Source: Flectobacillus roseus
GTDB taxonomy: Bacteria; Bacteroidota; Bacteroidia; Cytophagales; Spirosomataceae
Strand: one strand, 5' to 3'
Assembly: GCF_030056665.1 (NCBI RefSeq)
Contig: NZ_JASHIG010000063.1
DNA: 23,164 nucleotides
The notes under the pieces were generated by a model. That model saw nothing but the letters and a program-made list of their open reading frames with translations, had not been told where the DNA came from and did not search any database. Made by a program: the position numbers and the translations under genes. Shown piece after piece: positions 1-6,705 of this stretch (position 1 is the first letter of the stretch; every line of letters starts with the position of its first letter).

Positions 1-3
1 TTA

Positions 4-11
4 TATCTTTG
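4..11 (+). promoter_or_regulatory. possible Bacteroidota -7 box at the left edge
   Basis: TATCTTTG fits the TAnnTTTG -7 consensus. The matching -33 box would lie outside the window, so it cannot be checked. Transcription from here would start at about position 18 and run straight into the hairpin at 29-75, giving an RNA of only about 60 nt. No coding sequence follows on this strand. Confidence 0.25.
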
Positions 12-28
12 CTGAGTACGTAGTACAT

Positions 29-75
29 AAAAGGTTGCTTGGTATGGTTCGCAAAACAAATATCAGCAACCTTTT
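29..75. terminator. hairpin with T run, likely terminator
   Basis: Perfect 11-bp arms (AAAAGGTTGCT at 29-39 and AGCAACCTTTT at 65-75) enclose a 25-nt loop, and further T residues follow. The A and T runs make it usable in both directions. It lies just downstream of the truncated receptor-like gene on the minus strand and could be the original terminator of that locus. Confidence 0.55.
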
Positions 76-101
76 TTATTTTTAAGCAATTCTACCAAAA
101 G

Positions 102-296
102 TCAAGATGACTTCTTTGTATAGGCGATGATTTTACCATTTTCATCTTTCAAAACTACACTGGCATAAACTCCTTTTGAGGTTTCTGTATTGCTAACATA
201 TCCCTCAATGACAGTTTGAGCGTATAGAGTGTTACTAATCAACAATTTCAGCAAAAAGAGGTAAACTCGAACGAGTGCTTTATTGGTCAAATTCAC
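102..296 (-). pseudogene. N-terminal remnant of a receptor-like outer-membrane protein (carboxypeptidase-regulatory-like start only)
   Basis: From a GTG at 294-296 the frame encodes a good signal peptide (MNLTNKALVRVYLFLLKLL, ending LYAQ) and then TVIEGYVSNTETSKGVYASV and a segment ending DENGKIIAYTKKSS before a stop. The mature part looks like the first strands of a CarboxypepD_reg-like domain, which in Bacteroidota normally begins a large TonB-dependent receptor or beta-barrel protein. Only about 65 residues remain, and a terminator-like hairpin follows. The start overlaps the 3' end of the upstream GLPGLI gene by 17 bp, as expected for a translationally coupled pair. I read it as a receptor gene that lost its 3' part by deletion. 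An ATG at 321-323 is an alternative start but gives a poorer signal peptide. Truncation is inferred from domain incompleteness; a genuine short secreted protein is less likely. Confidence 0.5.
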
Positions 297-1077
297 TTTC
301 GATTGGGCTAAGTTTAATATCACTAGGTTTTAGATTCAAATTCATTCCTCTAGGGAATTTTGATTTAATCGAATTGATATAGACTTCCTTATAATTTTTT
401 CGATAGCGCTTATATTCATCAAAACTATAATTAGCTTCGGTACCATTATTCAATTTCATGGGCTCGTCGTTAGCTTCAATATTGACCTTCAATTCTTTTG
501 CTACCGCATAAAACTCCATATTGGTATCATAAGCTTCGAGTATTAGCCCCGGAAGTCCAAATAGTTTCCATGGTCCTGTTGGGATAGGTATTTCTTCCGT
601 AAACCAAGCGGTATAGCTTCTTCCTCTAAATTGGCAATTAGCTTTTTTACAGACATATTCTCCTATTTTTTTTGTCTCATCGCTAAGATTCCAAGGTAAC
701 GCTACCTATTGATCTGAAACTATGATTGGTGCCATAAATTTGGAGCCCACTTCTCTGAATACAATACTCTCTTTTTTGAAGTCTCTAACCACATAGCTTC
801 CGATTTCATCAGCATTAAATACCTTTACAGCAATTCTATCTGCTTCTTGAGTAACCTTGTTTTCAGGTTTTTGGAAGTCACTTCGCTGTGTTACAAAAAA
901 CGAAAGTTCATTATCTGCGATTAAATAGGAAAACATCTCATACGACATTTTTCCATTATCGGGGACATGATAACTATAAACTACTTTTACTTTACTTTTT
1001 TGGGCTTGTGTAAAAGAGGAAAATAACGCTATTAATATCAATGTTGATAGCAAGCTTATTTTTATTGAAGGTTTCAT
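280..1077 (-). pseudogene. GLPGLI family protein interrupted by one in-frame amber codon
   Basis: The ATG at 1075-1077 starts a signal peptide (MKPSIKISLLSTLILIALFS, then SFTQAQ). The frame runs to a TAG at 706-708 and continues, in the same frame and without other stops, to TAA at 280-282. The downstream half holds the family hallmark FRGRSYTAWFTEEIPIPTGP followed by WKLFGLPGLILEA. The full length with the stop bridged is 265 codons, almost the same as the 262-residue paralogue immediately upstream at 1162-1950. Aligning the two puts the TAG opposite a tryptophan (paralogue NWIDITWDI, here DQ*VALPWNL), so a single TGG-to-TAG change explains it. GLPGLI proteins are secreted proteins of unknown role, often encoded beside TonB-dependent receptors. 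Readthrough or a sequencing error cannot be excluded, but release factor 1 is encoded in this window and should read UAG as stop. Confidence 0.8.
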
Positions 1078-1161
1078 AAATATGATATCTTTATTAGGTG
1101 TCGATAAAGGCAGAAGGTTATTCGGATTATAGCCCAAAAAGCATTGTAATGTAAACATTAA

Positions 1162-1950
1162 TTACTTTTCCCATTCGTAAACTGTTTCGTCCTGATACTT
1201 TCTTCCGTCCTGATTTTTAGAACCTTGTTGCATTGCGTTTGCTAAGTTTCTAGGTAATCTAGCTTGTATTTTTTTAAATAAGTAATCTCCAAAATTATCT
1301 CTAAAATCTACGTATTCTTTAAGAGTTTTAGTTTCTGGGGCAGTAGGTTTAGTAATAGAAAAAGTACAATTGTCAGGATACTCAATACTTGTCATTGTCA
1401 TCTTAAATATTCCTTTTTGATCTTCGGCTTGAAGAATTAGTCCTGGTAATCCAAATAGTTTCCATGGTCCATAAGGTAGAGGAACTTGTTCAGTAAACCA
1501 AGCTGTGTAAGCTCGACCTCTAAAGGTGCCAATCGCTTTTTGACAGGTAAAGCTTCCGATTTTTAGTGTATCATCTTTAATATCCCAAGTAATATCTATC
1601 CAATTATCTTGGTAGGTAAATGCTTCGAAAAATTTACCCATTTTTGCTTCTCTTGCTACAATTTCTTTCGTATTAAAATTTCGATAGACAACTATTCCCT
1701 GTTCATCTGATGATTCAAGATTTAGGCTAACAGATTGCCCTTCTGACGCTACTCTATTATCTGCTGTTTCGTTAATGCTTAATTTATTTCTGACAAAATA
1801 AGTAGACGTGTCATTAAAATAGAGAGTTGATTTTCTCTCGTGTCGGGCATTGCTATTAATAATAATATTATACTCCACCTGTCCACAGGATTGAGAAAAA
1901 GAGAAATGCGCTAATAGTAGTAATAAAATCAATTGTAGGTGTTTCTTCAT
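1162..1950 (-). CDS. GLPGLI family secreted protein
   Basis: This 262-residue protein starts at the ATG at 1948-1950. That start is preferred over the further upstream one at 2013 because it begins the signal peptide MKKHLQLILLLLLAHFSFSQ directly. The body contains the family signature: FRGRAYTAWFTEQVPLPYGP followed by WKLFGLPGLILQAEDQKG, at about residues 165-200. A single cysteine follows the signal peptidase I-type site. It is not a clear lipoprotein. The gene lies 84 bp upstream of the amber-interrupted paralogue, and the two look like a tandem duplication that later diverged. Function is unknown for the family; it is predicted to be exported to the periplasm or surface, and family members commonly sit next to receptor genes. 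Here the receptor partner is truncated. Family assignment is firm; role is not known. Confidence 0.9.
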   Translation of the reverse strand: MKKHLQLILLLLLAHFSFSQSCGQVEYNIIINSNARHERKSTLYFNDTSTYFVRNKLSINETADNRVASEGQSVSLNLESSDEQGIVVYRNFNTKEIVAREAKMGKFFEAFTYQDNWIDITWDIKDDTLKIGSFTCQKAIGTFRGRAYTAWFTEQVPLPYGPWKLFGLPGLILQAEDQKGIFKMTMTSIEYPDNCTFSITKPTAPETKTLKEYVDFRDNFGDYLFKKIQARLPRNLANAMQQGSKNQDGRKYQDETVYEWEK

Positions 1951-2022
1951 AAGTGTAAATGTATTTATCGTAAAAGCCCAAAGACATAATTGGACAATAG
2001 GTATTGAGAGCACTAATAAAAT

Positions 2023-2060
2023 AAAAAAGCGCCTAATTAAAAATAACTAGGCGCTTTTTT
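2023..2060. terminator. strong bidirectional terminator after the pseudouridine synthase gene
   Basis: Perfect 13-bp arms (AAAAAAGCGCCTA at 2023-2035, TAGGCGCTTTTTT at 2048-2060) enclose a 12-nt loop, with A and T runs at both sides. It starts 18 bp beyond the stop codon of the minus-strand gene at 2079 and separates it from the GLPGLI cluster. Confidence 0.85.
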
Positions 2061-2078
2061 TCTGAGTCTTATTGTAAA

Positions 2079-3956
2079 CTACACAAAATATTTCAACTTG
2101 ATTACTTCTTGTTCTGTCAAGAATCTCCAAGTACCTCTTGGTAAGTCTTTTTTGCTTAAGGTTGCAAATGTAGTACGGTCAAGTTTTAGTACTTCATAAC
2201 CCAATGATTCGAAAATTCTTCTTACAATACGGTTACGTCCTGAGTGAATTTGAATACCTACTACCATGTTATCTGGTGTTACAATTGCCAATTCATCAGC
2301 TTTGATTTCACCATCTTCCAAGGTAACACCTTTCAAAATCGCATCAAAATGTTCGGTAGTAAGTGGCTTATCCAACTCAACTTGATACACTTTTGTAATT
2401 TCATTTGATGGGTGAGTCAATTTGTCAGCCAATTCACCATCGTTTGTCAACAACAACAAACCTGTAGTATTTCTGTCCAAACGACCTACTGGGTAAATAC
2501 GCTCTTGGCAAGCATTAGATACCAAATCCATCACCGTTTTGCGTTCATTTGGGTCTTCGGTAGTTGTGATAAAGTCTTTCGGCTTATTCAACAACAGATA
2601 TACCATTTTCTCACGGCTCAACTTACGGTTACCATATTTTACAATATCACCGTGTTTTACCTGATACCCCATTTCTGTTACAATCTTTCCGTTGATTTTG
2701 ATTTCGCCAGCTTTGATCAAATCGTCAGCTTCACGTCTTGAACATACACCTGCGTTAGCGATATAACGGTTCAAACGAACTAAAGATGAAGAGCTTTCGC
2801 TTTTCTCAATTTGCTTTTGAACTTTCTTTGGTGCTGTTTCTTTGTATTTATCTAAACGGTATGTTGGAGTCCATTTATCTGATTCTTCTTGTGGACGGTG
2901 CGCTTTGAAGAGGTTTTTTTTTCCTCCAAAATTTGCTTTTGCCGAACCATAAGTTTTTTCAGTTCTCTCTGTTCTTGGTTTTCTTTCCGAACCTTCCTCT
3001 CTACGCTCGTTACGTGGAGCATCTTTGTCAAATCTTGGACGGAATTCACGCTTTTCGCCATCAAATCCACCTTCACGACGTGGACGTGAGTCTTCGCGGT
3101 TAAAGTCACGTTTTTCGAAGCCACGACCTTTATCTTCAAATTTTGGACGGAATTCACGCTTTTCGCCATCAAATCCGCCTTCACGACGTGGACGTGAGTC
3201 TTCACGGTTGAAGTCACGTTTTTCGAAGCCACGACCTTTATCTTCAAATCTTGGACGGAATTCACGTTTTTCGCCATCGAATCCACCTTCACGACGTGGA
3301 CGTGAGTCTTCGCGGTTGAAGTCACGTTTTTCAAAGCCACGACCTTTATCTTCAAATTTTGGACGGAATTCACGCTTTTCGCCATCAAATCCACCTTCAC
3401 GACGTGGACGTGAGTCTTCGCGGTTGAAGTCACGCTTTTCAAAGCCACGACCTTTATCTTCAAATTTTGGACGGAATTCACGCTTTTCGCCATTGAAACC
3501 ACCTTCGCGACGTGGACCACGTGAGTCGTCTCGGTTGAAGTCACGCTTTTCAAAGCCACGGCCTTTATCTTCAAATTTTGGACGGAATTCACGCTTTTCG
3601 CCATTGAAACCGCCTTCGCGACGTGGACCACGTGAGTCTTCACGGTTGAAGTCACGCTTTTCAAAGCCACGACCTTTATCTTCAAATTTTGGACGGAATT
3701 CACGCTTTTCGCCATTGAAACCACCTTCACGACGTGGACGTGAGTCGTCACGATTAAAATCTTTTTTCTCGAAATTTGGTTTGAAATCTTTGCGGGCAGG
3801 ACGCGACTCGCTTGAGTCAAATGATTTTTTATCTGAGTAGCGCTCGTTTTTAGCAGGAGCTTCACCTCTTAATTCACGTTTTAATTCTTCTCTTCTCGTA
3901 CGTGACTGTTCTCTTCTTTCAGGACTAAATTCTTCTTTTTGAATTCTCTTTCTCAT
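2079..3956 (-). CDS. rluB: RluB/RsuA-family 23S rRNA pseudouridine synthase with a long repetitive charged N-terminus
   Basis: The 625-residue protein has two halves. Residues 1 to about 390 are low-complexity and rich in Arg, Lys, Asp, Glu, Gly and Phe, including seven tandem copies of a ~36-residue unit (KRDFNREDSRPRREGG then FDGEKREFRPKFEDKGRGFE). Residues from about 393 form an S4 RNA-binding domain (VRLNRYIANAGVCSRREADD), followed by the RsuA/RluB catalytic domain with the motif GRLDRNTTGLLLLTNDGEL, in which Asp494 is the expected catalytic aspartate. By family knowledge it isomerises a uridine in 23S rRNA (RluB modifies U2605 in E. coli). The catalytic part matches the usual ~240-residue enzyme, so the N-terminal half is an addition, likely disordered and RNA-binding with RGG-like boxes. 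A promoter about 150 bp upstream and a strong terminator suggest a single-gene transcript. RluB rather than RluE/RluF is likely but not certain. Confidence 0.9.
   Translation of the reverse strand: MRKRIQKEEFSPERREQSRTRREELKRELRGEAPAKNERYSDKKSFDSSESRPARKDFKPNFEKKDFNRDDSRPRREGGFNGEKREFRPKFEDKGRGFEKRDFNREDSRGPRREGGFNGEKREFRPKFEDKGRGFEKRDFNRDDSRGPRREGGFNGEKREFRPKFEDKGRGFEKRDFNREDSRPRREGGFDGEKREFRPKFEDKGRGFEKRDFNREDSRPRREGGFDGEKREFRPRFEDKGRGFEKRDFNREDSRPRREGGFDGEKREFRPKFEDKGRGFEKRDFNREDSRPRREGGFDGEKREFRPRFDKDAPRNERREEGSERKPRTERTEKTYGSAKANFGGKKNLFKAHRPQEESDKWTPTYRLDKYKETAPKKVQKQIEKSESSSSLVRLNRYIANAGVCSRREADDLIKAGEIKINGKIVTEMGYQVKHGDIVKYGNRKLSREKMVYLLLNKPKDFITTTEDPNERKTVMDLVSNACQERIYPVGRLDRNTTGLLLLTNDGELADKLTHPSNEITKVYQVELDKPLTTEHFDAILKGVTLEDGEIKADELAIVTPDNMVVGIQIHSGRNRIVRRIFESLGYEVLKLDRTTFATLSKKDLPRGTWRFLTEQEVIKLKYFV
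3030..3767 (-). repeat. in-frame coding tandem repeat, seven units of 108 or 111 bp
   Basis: The word GGACGGAATTCACG begins at 3037, 3145, 3253, 3361, 3469, 3580 and 3691, giving four periods of 108 bp and two of 111 bp. The 111-bp units carry one extra codon (SRGPRR instead of SRPRR). Copies differ by a few synonymous changes and by Asn/Asp, Lys/Arg and Asp/Glu swaps, so the array is not freshly made. All unit lengths are multiples of three, so the enzyme frame stays open; by the same effect two non-coding frames are also open. Confidence 0.95.
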
Positions 3957-4103
3957 CTTTTTGATTTGTTAAAAAATTGCAACATCACTGCTGTAATCAA
4001 ATTATTAAACTTCTTTTTGTTTAATAATAAAAATAAAAGGCCATAGCCTTGTAACCTACTGACTATTAGAACACTTATCATTCTAACTATTAAACTCGGG
4101 GTG

Positions 4104-4136
4104 CAAAGGTACAATATTTTTTATGATAAATCCCAA
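4104..4136 (-). promoter_or_regulatory. Bacteroidota-type promoter for the pseudouridine synthase gene
   Basis: On the minus strand, a TTG (-33, complement of 4134-4136) is followed after 22 nt by TACCTTTG (complement of 4104-4111), an exact match to the TAnnTTTG -7 consensus. Transcription would start near 4097, leaving an unusually long leader of about 140 nt before the ATG at 3956. Confidence 0.65.
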
Positions 4137-4284
4137 CTTTTGAAAGTACAATTTTTTATATTTTTCAAAAACCCCTATTTTACTCATTCTGAAAGGTTTA
4201 ACAATAAGTATATTACATAAGTACAATCATTTTCAGCTAAAATTCGTTTAATAAACGGTCAAAGTACCTAAATTCGTAAATAGT

Positions 4285-4292
4285 TAGGTTTG
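4285..4292 (+). promoter_or_regulatory. possible -7 box upstream of the OmpA-family lipoprotein
   Basis: TAGGTTTG matches TAnnTTTG, but no TTG or TTTG lies 18-23 nt upstream, so only half of a promoter is visible. If used, the leader would be about 270 nt and contain the hairpins listed for the intergenic region. Confidence 0.3.
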
Positions 4293-4569
4293 TCTTGTTA
4301 TAATATTGTTGAAAAACAATATGGTGGTCGTCTAGCTCTTTACTTATTAAGTGAAACTCACGGTCTTAGCATAAATGTAGTTTCTTGTCTAAGAGGAATA
4401 TAGTTGTATCCTAAAAACTTTTCCTTTTTCTACATAAGCTGTCAACGATTTTTGCTTGGATTGTGTCTTTACCAAAAATAAGTCTGTAAGAAATAAACAA
4501 AAAGTTTAAAATTCTTTTCTAATTTAAGTGGCCTAAAGCCTATCGCCGTTACAAAAAATCTATTTCTAT

Positions 4570-6564
4570 ATGCAAAAACTTCGTACCTCAATATACTTAT
4601 TGTCCACAGTATTGATGCTCGGGAGCTGTAACTCGGCTTTACAGTCGTTTAAGAAAGGACAGAAAAAGTTTGAAAACGGAGAATATGAATTGGCAATCAA
4701 GGAGTTTCAAAAATCGAGCTCTGCCAATTACGAAACTGCCAAATCCGCATTTTTGATTGCTGAGTCATATCGTCTTTCTAACCGCATGCTTCAGGCAGGC
4801 GAATATTATGAGAAAGCCTTGACTGCTGGTAGTCGTGAAAACGATATTCGTTTCCATTTAGCTTATGCCCAAAAAGCACAAGGCAAATATGAGGATGCTG
4901 CCAAAAACCTTGAGAAGTATCTTTCGGGCGTGCCTAGCAAGGAGTTCAAAAACAAAGCTATTGCTGAGTTGGATATGCTCCCTGAGGTTTTGGCGCTTGC
5001 CAACAAAAAGACTTTCATCGAGATTCAACCTGTAAGTATCAACTCATCTGGCTCAGAGTTTTCTCCAATATTGATTGATAAGGATTTGATTTTTACGGCT
5101 TCTCGTAAAGAATTGACTTACAAAAACAACGGCTTACCTTATCTTGGGCTTTATCGTGCTTCACTCAATAGCCCAACCGAGGTAGGAACGCCTCGTTTGT
5201 TTAGTACAAATATTTTCAAAGACAACGCCAACGAAGGTACTCCAGCCTTTACCCGAGATGGGAAAACAATGGTTTTTGCCCGTGGTAATACAGGAAAACG
5301 TTCTGACCAATCGCCCGATGTGGACTTGTATATCTCTAAACTAAATGATGGCGTTTGGAGTGAACCAGAGTTAATTTCGGTATCTGACTCATTGGCTTGG
5401 GATGGTAGCCCGTCGTTTTCTAACGATGGTCGTACCTTGTATTTTAGCTCAAACCGTGCTGGAGGTAAGGGTGGCTTGGATTTGTACAGAGCCAATATTG
5501 ACAATGCTGGTCGTTTTGGGCGTGCTATCAATATGGGCGCTGATATCAATACGGCTGGTGACGAGATGTTTCCTTATGTGTCGGGCGATGGAAAGTTGTA
5601 TTTTGCTTCTGACGGACACCCAGGCTTAGGTGGTCTGGATTTGTATATGGCTACTCGTAAAAATGGAGAAATTCAAGTTGAGCATTTAGGCTTGCCTCTC
5701 AACTCTCGATTTGATGACTTTGGACTTGTAGCGATAGATTCTACAAAAGGATATTTTGCCTCGAATCGTGATAGTGGTAAAGGAGATGACGATATTTACT
5801 ATTATGAAAACACGCAGCCGGGCAAGAAGTACCAAGAAACTCCTCCTGTTATTGTACAAAAAGATCCAGCTAAGAAAACGATTCGTTACTTTTTGGCAGG
5901 TATCGTAAGCAATGTCAAAAATGAAGGGATAGACTCTGTGCGTGTGGCTATTTTGGACAACGAAAGTCAACAAGCATTAGAAGAAGTTTTTACAAAAGCT
6001 GATGGTAGTTTTGGTAAAATTAGAGTTGAAGCAGGAAAATCATATACACTTGTCACAGATAAGAAAGGTTATTTTATCAAGCGTGAGCCTTTTACCATGA
6101 TTGGAAAAGAAATTCCTTTAGAAAAATTGACTAAAGCCGAAAACGATACCACTTATTATGTAAATATCTCCCTTGATAAGCCAGAAGTTGGTATTGAAAT
6201 TACGAAGCTTTTTCATATTGCCCCCATTTATTACGACCTCGACAAATCAAATATTCGTAATGATGCAAGTGTAGAACTAGACAAAATCGTTCAGATTTTA
6301 CAAGATAATCCAAACATTAAATTAGAATTAGGTTCGCATACCGACTCACGCGCTTCGACAGATTATAACCAAAAATTAAGTCAACGCCGTGCCGATTCTG
6401 CGGTTGAGTATATTATTTCAAAAGGTATCTCACGTACACGTATCGTTGCCAAAGGTTATGGCGAATCTCAGTTGGTCAACAAATGTGCCGACGGCGTAGA
6501 GTGTACCGAAGAAGAACACCAAATGAACCGTCGTACAGAGTTTAAGGTATTGGAAGTGAAATAG
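4570..6564 (+). CDS. PorE-like OmpA-family lipoprotein (TPR, PD40 propeller, CRD, OmpA C-terminal domain)
   Basis: This 664-residue protein begins with a lipoprotein signal (STVLMLGSC, Cys20). TPR-like helices occupy about 25-135. PD40/WD40-like beta-propeller blades cover about 165-410, with recurring motifs such as SPSFSNDGRTLYFSSNRAGG and KLYFASDGHPGLGGLDLY. A carboxypeptidase-regulatory-like fold covers about 441-515. The OmpA C-terminal peptidoglycan-binding domain starts near 548 (IYYDLDKSNIRNDA, LGSHTDSRAS, LSQRRADS). Cys639 and Cys645 (NKCADGVEC) probably form a disulfide. The domain order and lipid anchor match PorE of the type IX secretion machinery, which links outer-membrane components to peptidoglycan. 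However, no porP/sprF or other secretion gene is adjacent, so a paralogous structural role is equally possible. It is followed by hairpins before pyrC and shares architecture with the protein at 11592-14075. Confidence 0.88.
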   Translation: MQKLRTSIYLLSTVLMLGSCNSALQSFKKGQKKFENGEYELAIKEFQKSSSANYETAKSAFLIAESYRLSNRMLQAGEYYEKALTAGSRENDIRFHLAYAQKAQGKYEDAAKNLEKYLSGVPSKEFKNKAIAELDMLPEVLALANKKTFIEIQPVSINSSGSEFSPILIDKDLIFTASRKELTYKNNGLPYLGLYRASLNSPTEVGTPRLFSTNIFKDNANEGTPAFTRDGKTMVFARGNTGKRSDQSPDVDLYISKLNDGVWSEPELISVSDSLAWDGSPSFSNDGRTLYFSSNRAGGKGGLDLYRANIDNAGRFGRAINMGADINTAGDEMFPYVSGDGKLYFASDGHPGLGGLDLYMATRKNGEIQVEHLGLPLNSRFDDFGLVAIDSTKGYFASNRDSGKGDDDIYYYENTQPGKKYQETPPVIVQKDPAKKTIRYFLAGIVSNVKNEGIDSVRVAILDNESQQALEEVFTKADGSFGKIRVEAGKSYTLVTDKKGYFIKREPFTMIGKEIPLEKLTKAENDTTYYVNISLDKPEVGIEITKLFHIAPIYYDLDKSNIRNDASVELDKIVQILQDNPNIKLELGSHTDSRASTDYNQKLSQRRADSAVEYIISKGISRTRIVAKGYGESQLVNKCADGVECTEEEHQMNRRTEFKVLEVK

Positions 6565-6575
6565 GTGTTGCTCTT

Positions 6576-6629
6576 TGCCAAAACAAAGCAAAGTTTGGCA
6601 TTAGACTCAAGTTAGATTTTGAGTTTTTT
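6576..6629 (+). terminator. double-hairpin terminator after the OmpA-family lipoprotein gene
   Basis: A 7-bp stem TGCCAAA/TTTGGCA (6576-6582, 6594-6600) is followed by a 6-bp stem ACTCAA/TTGAGT (6605-6610, 6619-6624) that runs directly into five further T residues. The second stem with its T run is the likely terminator. Confidence 0.6.
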
Positions 6630-6643
6630 CAAAAAAAATTAGC

Positions 6644-6692
6644 AAGGAGTTATGAGTTATGGGTAATTTTGTTGCCACACTCATAACTCCTT
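6644..6692 (+). repeat. 14-bp perfect inverted repeat just before the dihydroorotase start
   Basis: AAGGAGTTATGAGT (6644-6657) and its exact complement ACTCATAACTCCTT (6679-6692) enclose a 21-nt loop, followed by AATTTTTT and, 13 nt after the right arm, the ATG of pyrC. It could be another terminator for the upstream gene, a regulatory hairpin in the pyrC leader, or a mobile palindromic repeat. Confidence 0.8.
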
Positions 6693-6705
6693 AATTTTTT
6701 CCTCC

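Larger units (their letters stand above)
3957..4569. other. 613-bp divergent intergenic region between the pseudouridine synthase and OmpA-family genes
   Basis: No convincing coding frame is present. The left part holds the minus-strand promoter at 4104-4136 and a ~145-nt leader with two small stems: TTAGAA/TTCTAA near 4057-4090, and GCCTT/AAGGC near 4038-4053. The right part holds a possible plus-strand -7 box (TAGGTTTG, 4285-4292), an 8-bp stem with a GAAA tetraloop (4303-4322), GTGA/TCAC (4351-4361) and TCTTAG/CTAAGA (4364-4394). It may be a structured leader of the downstream gene or a small RNA; no known RNA family is recognised. Confidence 0.5.

Noticed and set aside
3030..3767. CRISPR-like regular repeats
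   Set aside because: The repeat unit is contiguous coding sequence of 108-111 bp with no unique spacers and lies inside an enzyme gene.
3025..3840. Long plus-strand open frame (271 codons) across the repeat region, and a second minus-strand frame (2852-3865)
   Set aside because: Both are by-products of repeat units whose lengths are multiples of three. They lack recognisable domains, and the pseudouridine synthase frame explains the region.
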